A stretch of DNA of 64,000 nt from Ceratorhiza oryzae-sativae (lineage: Eukaryota > Basidiomycota > Agaricomycetes > Cantharellales > Ceratobasidiaceae): NCBI GenBank assembly GCA_030998015.1, contig JARWMV010000046.1, positions 48,264 to 112,263 on the forward strand, written 5' to 3'. This document shows, in pieces, positions 54,163 to 64,000 of this stretch. A model generated the notes under the pieces. The model saw only the letters and a list, made by a program, of their open reading frames with translations, made no database searches and was not told the origin of the DNA. A program made the translations under genes and the position numbers. Position 1 is the stretch's first letter; every line of letters begins with the position of its first letter.

Positions 54163-57100
54163 GTTTGTGGAACCTGGCTCAACAAAATATGTTGACCATA
54201 CACTCGCATGACCATTGAATACAAATGAGTGAAGCAGACTCAAGATCTCGACGAAGCGCATAAATATGCCAAGCAAGCTGAGAGACATGAAGTTTAAACA
54301 TACGGTCTCGGATGATGCAGAAGACGATTTTGATCAAGGTTTGAATGGGTATACTGAATGAATGAGCAATCCTCCAACAAACATTCGGGAACAGCGCTCG
54401 GCCGTTGCAAACGCCAACCAATCAGTGTAGGGAAACATATGCGGAAGACACTCGGCCAAAAGCAAATTTGCTAGTTAGGGCAAGTTACAGCCTAGTTCTA
54501 CCTAAGCCGAATTGACGCCCGGGTAGCTCAGGTTAGCACGCGCTACTGGCGTTTATTCTGCTTAGTGTAGAACCAGCGCTCTGACTGGCCCCCAGTAGCG
54601 AATTGGATTTTGGCCGAGCAGAAGAATGTTAGATGTGCGGAAACGAGCAATGCTCCACATGTGACACATGAGAAGCAGCGGCTATGATGAACCACTTTGA
54701 CTGATGTTACTATGAAGTCAGGCCCAATCGTAGGAGGTGTTGGCTAAGCACGTCTCGGCATTTTCGCTCAGGCCGAAGCGCATACAAGCATAGATTTGTA
54801 GATAATAACAACCAAGTCAACTTGCGTCAAACGGAAAGTACGCCTATTTGCCTTTACGCTCCCCGTACATCAATCTAGACGAGCTAGCAAATTTGGCACT
54901 GATAACTGGGGTGAAAAGGTGAGGTAGGCCAAGCGGATGCACGTTGCGTGATTATCCCCTCCGAGGGGGAGGGTGTCAAAATAGTGTTTTAGGCACCCTA
55001 TAGCCTTTTAGCTGACCGCAACTCGTGAAAATCGCCACACCTGCTGGGCTAGGTCTTCAATCTTTTTGTCTCCCAAAAGGCTCCCTTCTTTAAGACACAA
55101 TGTTTACAACCATTCTATAATTCGGGCTGTATTTTAGGTTAGTATAGCACAGTAGAGGACGCTCGAAGCGTCGAGCTGTCCCCTCCTCCATTTAATTCCC
55201 CATCCGATGAAGAGGAAATCTAACGAAATAGGCTAGCGTTCGCAGGAAGTGTATCCATCCTCCTTTGTTGGGAATTACGCGATTAGGTAACCATTGACCG
55301 TTCGCCACTCAATGAATGTGAATCTTTAAAGCGCTTAGGAAGTAGGTATACGAGTGAATAGGAGTAGATTGACAGGTTTCAGAGCGAGCGACAAAGTACA
55401 GGCGTATTTATACTATGTACATGCAATAGGAGAACAGGCGGCGCGAGAGACAAACACATTAGTGGTTCAGAGAGTATAGAGATACAGGTTAAAGCGGAAG
55501 AGCAAAGGCGAGAATTACGAGTTGATGGTACACATCATTGAGGTGTTGATATCATCAGCGAGGCCACATCAACGCTCATCAGATCGAAGCAATCGGTGGA
55601 TCACACCGTTTCGGGAGGTCTCAATAGATGCCCTGAACAGCCTACATAGCAATAGCTAAAGGTGTTGAATCGCCTCCCAGTGGGAGAGGCATCTCCATTT
55701 CTTCGTCCTTATGCAGTGTAGTCTCGCTCCGCGATCGCCTGGGATAGAGGGAATTGAGAAAGACAAGTAATGTAACTGCTGGGCCGACTGCTTAGGGCCG
55801 AGGTTTTGGTGATTGCATCTGTCACTAGGTCATGGCCGGCGATCGGGCATTTGGAGATTCGTGGCCTGTCGGTTGGTACCGAACCGTCACGCAACTTTGT
55901 CACAGTAGAGACATCAAACCAGAAACGCCCTCATTCGATGAGATCCCCCTACTGGTTGATCGTAGATCATTTGATCCGATCCGATCTTCGTGTGAGTGCA
56001 TGAATTGCTGCGCATCCGAACAGAACCGATAAATTTCATCAGCTGATCGTGGTAAGCTCCGAGTCTACAAAGTTTATTGGGGCTGGCCAAGAAGGCCCGA
56101 TGGCCCAACGCGATGGATGTTCACAATACCTACCGAAATTATACCCTATGTATTCAGTAGGTCATACAAGGTTTGGATCTCGGGTCCTGCCGCCCTGATG
56201 CACCTTCTCGGAGGAGAGTAGCCGGCATCGGCACGCTGAGAATGGGCTCTGGATCTGTCAAAACTGTACCTTAACCCGGACGCACGTGTACAATGCAACA
56301 CCCTATATATCAGTAGAATCTACGCACTATGTGAGGCGTAATAGCCATTCTATAATCAGAGGATGGATTCGGGGACACCACAGATCCGGCGGTTCAGATA
56401 TGCCTGAGCAACGTGCATCTTACGAGAATGTCGTTTCGCGTGGATTCCAGAATGAATAAAAATTAAAGCCATACCTGACAAAAAAAATAACGCTCTTTTG
56501 AGTTGGAGATGGTCAGCCCATGGGAGGATCCTGTTGACGCACGTAAACTTCGAGTACAGCTCTCTCTTTGCGTCAATCATCCTGGATCTAAAACATGCAC
56601 AAAGCTCATTATTGGTTGACATTAGATGCATAGCTATGTTGGGCCAATATTACGCGGGAGCTTCAAACACCTACCTCGGAGCTGCACCAAACGTTGCCCA
56701 CACGATGACGTTTGGGGTGAATACGCGCAGGCAACCGCCCGATGTGTCCAACACGATCCAGAGAACATTGAGCGATTCTTATTTGTAAGGGTGCATGTGA
56801 AGATTCTAGAAAGCATAGGAATGCCCACCAGACATTCTGAGCGGCCCATGAATAGGGTCCTTCCAAATGACAAAATAACAGCTTGCCCTATTCTCGGGAT
56901 TAGCGCTCTACCAATAGTTGTTGGTTGGCACCCCATTGATCTGGATAAACGTCCACGCATTCGGAGAGGTTTACTTGCACCCCCGGTCAAGGAACGCTGA
57001 AAGAGCGCCTAGCATACAGCTACGGCAACGCCCACCGAATGTCGGATCTCATCCTTTGGTAACCCGTGAAGTCATGCACTCCACTTGTGTTTACCTTTAA

Positions 57101-57236
57101 GCATATACCACCCCAAAATGCTATTCCATTGTTCACGGGATACACGTTCGATACTTCTGTTCACCTTGGTAGCAAAAATAGTAAGAGCGATTGCACCCAC
57201 CACAAAGTCTGCAAGCGGCGAGACCCACGCATACGA
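54163..57236. other. Long intergenic region, no supported gene
   Basis: Minus-strand pieces at 57302-57072 and 56990-56356 have some hydrophobic, protein-like stretches but cannot be joined with good introns. They may be a decayed membrane protein gene divergent from the lectin-like gene. A tRNA-like start, GGGTAGCTCAGGTTAGC near 54523, lacks a B box. Confidence 0.45.
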
Positions 57237-57238
57237 GG

Positions 57239-57247
57239 TATATAAGG
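57239..57247 (+). promoter_or_regulatory. TATA element of the lectin-like gene
   Basis: TATATAAGG lies about 80 bases before the ATG at 57323, a typical distance for a fungal TATA-driven gene. Confidence 0.55.
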
Positions 57248-57322
57248 AGCCTGAACCACTTGCGACTGCATCACCAACAGGACTCTCATTCCCACATCTC
57301 ACTTATATCTGACTTGTAAAAC

Positions 57323-58712
57323 ATGGCACCAATCAGCGTCGACGACCGCCTCAAGTTCCTCACCAACGCCGGCTGCAAGGTCCTCGAGCACACGACCGAG
57401 CTCACCGCTGCGGAATCGACGCGCACTGGCTCTGACCCGCTCGACGAACCGATCGATGATGGTTTCTACCGCATTGTTCAACTCGACATGAACAACCAAC
57501 CGACCGATGCGGCCTATGGTAGCACCTCGGGAGTCGTCGGCCAGACAGAATTCCCGGTCTTGATGAGCAGCACGCCCCAGTTTACGTCTCAATTCGTGGG
57601 TTCATGATTTGCAAGTGTACAAGTCTAACTACTGACGTATCGTTTAGTGGAAGCTGACTCGTCAATACGGAGTTAAAAATGGTTATACCATTGTCCCCGT
57701 CGTGACTCCTGGCACGACTACCCCCGGTCTGGGTGGAACTGCAGTGGACAAGGTGTGTAATGCGATGACAGTGACTGATGCTCGTGAGCTTGACGAAAGT
57801 ATACATAGGATGGTGCCGTCAACGTGAAGCGAGCGAGTTCCTACCCTATTTGGCAAGTCAAGGGCTCTGAAAAGGTTACTTATGAGTAAGTAGACCCAGG
57901 GAACTCAGTCATGGTCAATTCTAACATGTGGTTATCGTTAGGCAAAATGGCAAATACGTCTCCATTGTCTTGTACCGGTAGGGTAATAGTCACCCGTGTG
58001 TCTAGCTTTGAATGACCGGGTTTACAATAGCATTTACGAGGTCGCCTCTGACCGCTGCTGGAGGACCAACGCTCAACAGGCGGTGAGCACACTGTTCGCC
58101 TGCTTCAGCATGCAGCACTATCATTCATGCCGCTTCACTATATAGGTAACGGTCGCCGCGGCCTCTCCATCGTCCCAGCGGCCAGCACCTGCGGAACTCT
58201 ACCAGTTTGTGGTCGCCGTCCCTCAACAGACCGTCACTATTTCAAACGTCGAAACCGTCGCGGTCCGCGCCTCGAACGCCGAAGTTGTCAAGCGCTACTA
58301 CTTTGGCAACGCACCTACCGCCGAACAGCTCAAGCGTATGATCTCACTGCAACTCACCACAGACTCTCACGACCAAGGCTGGGCATCCCAGCCAGACCGC
58401 GGTCTCTGGAGCTGGTTCGAGATCGCCGTGTTTTCCAAGGCGCCCGCCAAGAACGCGCTCGTCAAGCCGGACGATATCAAGAAGGGCTCTGACGGAAAGC
58501 CACTCACGTGGATCTCGCATCGAGTTCCGTTGCAGTCGTCGTACGCTGAGCAGAGTGGCATCCTCTTCACCCGGGATCACGATATTTGGAAGAATGTGAG
58601 CAACGGGGACACTATTGGCGTTCTCGCGTGCGCGCAGTATGCTGCGTGGTGCTTGGATGCTCGTAGTGGCAGCTTGAAGTTTGAGGAGTTGATTGTCGAG
58701 AACAACTATTGA
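57323..58712 (+). CDS. Lectin-like cytosolic protein with C-terminal beta-rich domain
   Basis: Six exons (57323-57595, 57648-57752, 57809-57885, 57942-57977, 58031-58082, 58146-58712) join in phase to 369 residues; all introns are GT-AG, 52-63 nt. There is no signal peptide. The N-terminal part (about 45-180) has the spacing of a ricin-B/beta-trefoil type fold, with DGFYRIVQLD, WKLTRQYG and KYVSIVLYRIYEVAS. The C-terminal part has RMISLQLTTDSHDQGW and GLWSWFEIAVF, then a run of short beta-type segments ending in FEELIVENNY. That half resembles a domain of uncharacterised fungal proteins. Sugar binding is only inferred and the biological role is unknown. A TATA element and compact introns suggest a well-expressed gene. 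The model is complete. Confidence 0.7.
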
Positions 58713-59647
58713 AAAAGCCGAGGCTAAGCATGCTGGTATGCGGCTGATGTATGTCTGAAATTGAAATCAAAACTGCGCAAGGTGTAGCTTGTAAATGAAA
58801 TTGATTGCTTGAACAATTGTGGGTCCGATGAGCTGCATAAAATGCCGACTCGGGTTGATTGTGATCCACCTGGATGCCGACGCTCAGATGTATGCAGGCG
58901 ATGTACTTGGGGACCATAGGGCCTAACGCAGGCGGGTCAACGTAATGGCCTGGCGGCCTAGACTGTGACCGCGGAGATCGCCGAGCTCTGCCAGTCGATC
59001 ATCTACAGTGAATTCTTTGGGTAATACATCCTAGTGCACCATTCCCGAAGTTAGGAAAGAGTCTCGCCCCCTCAGGCCAATAATATTTCACGGGCTGACC
59101 CGTTCGCGAAAAGGAAGCTTAGCACCAGAGTGACACGATGAGCCTCTATGATGCCATAGATATTGCAAGATATCCTCGGCACTTGAACGTTGAAATCGGG
59201 TGCGGGTACGGGGCGACATTGAGGCAACCAGGACAGCGCCGGCCAATCAGTATCCCAGTCAATTATTCAGGTGAGCTAGGATAGATTCGGAGGAAGCATA
59301 GGGCATCTTCGAAGTCTTAAAGAAGTCACGAAGCTTGGTGTTCATGGGAGCTAGTGCGTATTAATGAATCAAAGCTTGATAGATTACTGAGAGCAAGCAT
59401 GCAGTTTGACCTCATAGCCCGAATCGGCCGATTCGACTATCTCGACGGCATATTGAACCAGTGCAACATCCCAGGCTGGCCAGAGTTCACGAAGCAGAGC
59501 GCCGTGGGACCGCAGTCTCCCATCACAGCACCGGGGCTACGCGCTTAGCTAAGCTGTCCCTGGGGCAATACGCTTAGCAAGTGAGCACAGCCCGCCCTGG
59601 ATCGTTAAAACCGCGACGACGGCGACGACGAGCCCGAGTTTTCTGCA
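58713..59647. other. Intergenic between lectin-like gene and chitin synthase
   Basis: It holds the 3' flank and the chitin synthase promoter. A 64-codon frame at 59354-59548 is not supported. Confidence 0.5.
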
Positions 59648-62600
59648 ATGTCGCGCTATCCCGACGTGAGCAAGTCGTGTTATATTGACCGTTGTGCTGA
59701 TTTGTCGCCAGGACGAACAATACGGACACCCTCTGTCGCCGCCTCCCCCGGCCGACTTGTATCATTATAGTCAATTTAACAACCCAGCACCTGCTCCGTC
59801 GGCGACGCCCACGTCGTACTTGACGTCCTCCACGCCGAATCCCTACCCAGCGCTGGGCACACCGTACCCACCACCACCTCCCCCGATCTTGCAGCAGCAG
59901 CCAACGAGCGGCTACCCGCCACCGCCTCAAAGCTATACACCCCATCCGCAGTCGTCCTACGGCTCGCCCACGCCGAACCCGTTTGATCGCCCACCGAGCA
60001 CACCCTACTCGGTCCAATCGTCCAGCCAGTACCACGATCCATATGGTGCGAGCAACCCCGGGCGAGCCTCGGCCTACCACACAATCCCCGAAGAACACTA
60101 CGAAAATCCCTTCCCGTCCCAATCGAGTGTGGATATTCGACAAAGTGGGAGCACGACGCTTGTACCGTCCACGACGGGGGGCGTGACGCTGCACGATGAA
60201 GGATACGTCGACGTCGGGCGCGAGCTGGAGGATCAAGATCACGGCGCGACGCCACTTTTGGAACGTCCACAGAGAGTACGGATAGACGACGACGAGCACG
60301 AACAGGAGCCGACGTATATCCATTATGGTGCGATCCCTCAGAGGCAACCGAGGCGGTACAAGACGATCAAAAAGATTCCGTATGTCATTTCGGTTTATCA
60401 CGGATTCAATCAACTAGACAACCAATGTGGGATATAGGCTCTATCATGGTAATTTGGTATTCGACAATGCCGTCCCGAGTAAACTGCTCGACATGTGCGC
60501 CCTCAAGAACGATCGAGAGTTTACGCACATGCGGTACACGGCCGCGACGTGTGATCCCAACGACTTTTTGGTTTGTCTATTTCGTGTTTGTTTCGTTTCG
60601 CGTCTAACGCCAATGACAGGAAGAAAATTATACCCTCCGCCAACGCCTCTATGACCCACCGCGTCGAACCGAGTTGTTTATCGTCATGACCATGTACAAC
60701 GAAGACGAGGAGCTTTTCACACGTACAATGCACGGTGTCATGCAAAACATCAAGCACCTTTGTACTCGAGAGCGAAGCAAGACCTGGTCCAAAGAGGGTT
60801 GGAAAAAGGTTCGGCTTGATGATTTTGAACCTGGGGCTGGGCGATTGATTGGCGCGATAGGTGGTCGTATGTGTCGTGTCCGACGGTCGAATGAAGATCA
60901 ACTCGCGCACGCTGAGTACGATTGCGGCCATGGGCGTCTATCAGGATGGTGTCGCAAAGAATGTGGTCGACAAGAAACCTGTCACGGCTCATATTTACGA
61001 GTATACAACCCAAAGTACGTCGCTTTCCCTTGTCTGTGCTCTGGTCCAACCGGAACCTTGGTCGCTTCGACTTTCCTCCCAAAATATGGCATCCATTTTC
61101 GGGCGCTGATCGCCCAAATTTGACAGTTTCCGTCACGCCGTCGATGCGGATCGAAGGAGCTGAACGCGGGATTGTGCCTTGTCAGGTCATATTTTGTCTA
61201 AAGGAAAAGAACCAGAAGAAGATCAACAGCCACCGGTACGCTCCTTATTTCCTTCCCTCTCTGGACCCAATGACTCAAGTGTTGATCCCAGATGGTTCTT
61301 CAACGCCTTTGGCCGAGTCCTCGAACCCAACGTGTGTGTCCTTCTCGACGTCGGCACGCGTCCCGGTCCAACTAGTATCTACCATTTGTGGAAAGCGTTT
61401 GACATCAACTCGAACGTCGGAGGTGCCTGCGGTGAAATCGTTGCCGACCGAGGTCCGTGGGGCAAGAACCTGCTCAATCCGTTGGTGGCCGCGCAAAACT
61501 TTGAATATAAAATGTCGAACATCTTGGATAAACCGTTGGAGAGCGTGTTTGGGTATATCACCGTGTTGCCCGGTGCGTTTTCGGCGTATAGGTGAGTGTT
61601 TGTGGGGTTTGGGAGTGGGATCTGAGGTATGAGATGCTGGAATAGGTATATTGCGCTGCAGAACGATTCGACGGGCGAGGGACCGCTTCAAAAGTACTTC
61701 CTAGGTGAAAAGATGCACGGAGCGGGAGCGGATATCTTTACGGCCAACATGTACTTGGCTGAGGATCGTGTAAGCCTCTTCACTGATGACTTCACGTTAT
61801 TCTAGCTTAACTGGACCTAGATTCTCTGTTGGGAGCTCGTGTCCAAACTCGGGGGCTCGTGGATCCTACACTACGTCAAGAGCGCGTATGCCGTAACAGA
61901 TGTGCCGGACCAAGTGCCTGAGCTGGTTAGTCAACGTCGTCGATGGCTAAACGGTAGTTTCTTTGCTGGTACGTCGGCTCTGAAACTCGAGTCGGATGAA
62001 CGGATGTTGATCTTCCGAGGGCATAGCCGTACACTCGACCGTCAAGTTTAATTACATCTACCGAAGCTCCCATTCGTTTGCACGTAAATTCTGGATCCAC
62101 ATCGAGCTGTTTTATCAGACGTTTAACCTGATCTTCTCGTGGTTTGCTCTGGTAATTCGTTTTTTTTTTCTTCACGGCTGGGATTGGGGATCTCATGCCA
62201 TTTTGGTACAGGGCAACTATTACATTGCGTTTGTCATTCTCACTCAATCGATGGAGCAGCTCGGACCCAAGGCGATCAAATACTTTAATATAATATTGAA
62301 CTATTTCTACCTCGGCATGTTGACGATGTGTTTCTTGCTGGCGTTGGGTAACCGACCACAGGGGTGAGTATTCTAGTTGGGCGGTGGGAGCTAAGAGCTA
62401 AGCAGGCGGACAGGTCGAAGCTTGGGTATACGATGGCGTTTATCGGGTTCGGGTTCATCACTATCTACATGACAGTGAGTATTATCTAATGGCGGCGGCC
62501 CGAATGCAAATTGACATCTGTGGCGCTAGTTTGCGGCCTTCTTCCTCGCTATTCGATCTGTCAATCAAATCGCATCAGAAGGCACGATCACCTTTGGCAG

Positions 62601-63535
62601 CTTCTTCAGCAACTCGATCTTCCGAAACGTCGTGGTGTCGATTGCGGCCACCCTGGGATTGTATATTGTCGCTTCGCTGCTATTCGTGAGTTTTTGTGGG
62701 TGTTTTCATGACACAGTTTTGACAACGTGATGGTAGCTGGAACCATGGCACATGATCACGTCGTTTATCCAGTACCTGCTGATGGCGCCGTCGTATATCA
62801 ACGTGCTCAACGTTTATGCTGTGAGAGCAATTTCATCTTGCCTTTGCTGTACGCTGAGCTATTTTCGAAAGTTTGCCAACGTACATGATGTGTCGTGGGG
62901 TACCAAGGGTGACAACAAGGTCAGCACGGATCTTGGTGTTGTCTCGACGGGCAAGGACAAGGGCACTGTCGAAGCGAGCGTACCGACCGATCAGCGGGAT
63001 ATCAACGCAGCGTACGAGGACGCCATGGCTGTGATCAGTACGTCCTGAATGCTATCCCGGGGGGTGGCTATATGCTGATGCCCATGAATAGATTCCAAGC
63101 CGCCGGTCGTTGAGCAGAAACGCGATGCGGCGACGAAGCAAGAGGATTATTACAGGAGCTTCAGGACAAAGTAAGTTTTCTCACAATCATTCACCCGGTA
63201 CCCAATTGTTGATCTATCGATCCTGATAGCGTGCTGTTGTCTTGGACATTGAGTAATGTGAGTTGTTTACATCATGGGGATTATGGTTGGTTTTTGATCG
63301 GGTGGTTATAGGGCCTTTTGGCTGCCATTGTGAGTTCCGCGACTGGTCCGAGCGCCACAACGAGCGCAAACAAGGCCGTCGGAGGATACATGGCATTTAT
63401 TCTGTTTTCGGTCGCCGCGCTGGCCGGTGAGTATCCCCCTCTAGATGTACTCGGTCCGTGCTAAGATGACAAATAGCGTTCCGGTTCATGGGCTCGACGG
63501 CGTACATGGTTATCCGGTTGTTTGCGGGAGAGTAA
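59648..63535 (+). CDS. CHS: Chitin synthase, division 1 (class I-III type)
   Basis: Nineteen exons were traced, all GT-AG and in phase, giving 955 residues: exon 1 is 59648-59665 (MSRYPD), exon 2 59712-60379, and the last 63477-63535. A Pro/Tyr-rich cytosolic N-terminus (about 1-180) is followed by the chitin synthase core: [31 protein letters not shown] (D344), LLDVGTRP (D443), EDRILC (D564) and QRRRW at 603-607. These cover UDP-GlcNAc binding, catalysis and product extrusion. The C-terminal half has several membrane helices and the division-1 motif [10 protein letters not shown]. The enzyme polymerises N-acetylglucosamine into cell-wall chitin at the plasma membrane. There is no myosin head, so it is not class V/VII. 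The exact class within I-III was not resolved. Confidence 0.93.
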
Positions 63536-64000
63536 AATATCTATGGCTGGTTGATTACGATTGGACAGATGATCTGAGTTTTGGCGGGTTTGGGTTCGGA
63601 TGTATGCAGTGAATCTTAGTTTATTTACGATTTTTTGAAACTGGCTCTGGTTTATGTGCTGCGTTTTGAGCATGGGTGCTGTGGATTCTGGCTTGGAGAG
63701 CCAGTTCACTATTGTGCACTATTTCTGCATGGCATAAGAGTTGTGGTAGAGTTCGTCGCTTTCTATCATGAAAATTGCGACTTGTAGTAAAGAAGACTGG
63801 GTTGTTGACATGGCAGTATTCCCTAAATGATCCGATGAACTGTTACCTATGTAAAAGGGTAAGCTGCAAGCGCTTCTGCCGGAATCTGCGATAAAATGGT
63901 GCTGTCGGGAAATGAAGCATCCTTACGCGGGTCCCTATCCAAACGGAAAGGCTGCGTCACTATTATCTTTTCAAGGGGTAAAAAAAACTCTTGCGACTAA
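63536..64000. other. 3' flank of chitin synthase, no further gene
   Basis: Short frames only; nothing is supported up to the window end. Confidence 0.5.

Noticed and set aside
54515..54600. Possible tRNA or SINE start (GGGTAGCTCAGGTTAGC)
   Set aside because: Only an A-box-like stretch is present; no B box, acceptor stem or anticodon arm could be fitted.
56356..57302. Minus-strand membrane-protein-like fragments divergent from the lectin-like gene
   Set aside because: Pieces lie in different frames without consistent GT-AG joins; at most a decayed gene.
1..64000. CRISPR arrays, bacterial operons, riboswitches or integrated virus
   Set aside because: No regularly spaced repeats, no ribosome-binding-site-led gene strings and no viral hallmark genes; gene structure is eukaryotic throughout.

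Overview
The window looks like a chromosomal segment of a basidiomycete fungus, probably an agaricomycete and possibly the Rhizoctonia/Ceratobasidiaceae group (inference). The evidence is intron-dense genes with introns of about 45-60 nt and GT-AG borders, a division-1 chitin synthase with a fungal architecture, a mitofusin, an RPAP1 homologue, and Ty1/copia elements. No bacterial or viral genome features were seen.

Layout. 1-7.7 kb is sparse. It holds a six-exon single-pass membrane protein gene (2749-4354, minus) and a small coiled-coil gene (5608-6345), each broken by one in-frame TGA. 7.7-12.0 kb holds the mitochondrial fusion GTPase FZO1 and a thermoresistant-type gluconokinase with an apparent 1-nt frameshift near its end. 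12.2-33.9 kb is the most unusual part. It is a cluster of six copies of one unrecognised gene family encoding a putative membrane protein with a basic, Pro-rich tail. Copies A, C and D are intact on paper: five exons each, with identical splice phases. B is frameshifted, and E and F are truncated relics. A, E and B lie on the plus strand; F, C and D lie on the minus strand. Each full copy carries a conserved ~0.6 kb upstream module with a TATA element. Each copy, relics included, is followed by an imperfect palindrome, and most by a pyrimidine-rich tract. A decayed second gluconokinase lies just upstream of copy B, so the flanking metabolic gene was duplicated along with the cluster.

34.3-40.3 kb is a recently inserted Ty1/copia retrotransposon: apparently identical 280-bp LTRs, a 5-bp target duplication, a half-tRNA-iMet primer site, and a complete protease-integrase-RT-RNase H order. 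Its single gag-pol frame is interrupted by two TGA codons. 41.1-46.7 kb is RPAP1, which has one GC-AG intron and one 547-nt intron. 46.9-54.2 kb is repeat-rich. It has a ~0.7 kb inverted repeat, two solo LTRs around an F-box gene, and a strongly CpG-poor 1.43-kb fold-back element (695-bp arms) split by a 1.3-kb solo LTR. 57.3-63.5 kb holds a six-exon lectin-like gene and a 19-exon chitin synthase.

FZO1, RPAP1, chitin synthase and gluconokinase are unrelated housekeeping genes, not a pathway. The dynamic part of the window is the amplified membrane-protein family and the transposons around it. Splice models were built by hand from reading frame and GT-AG borders; no search or alignment was run.
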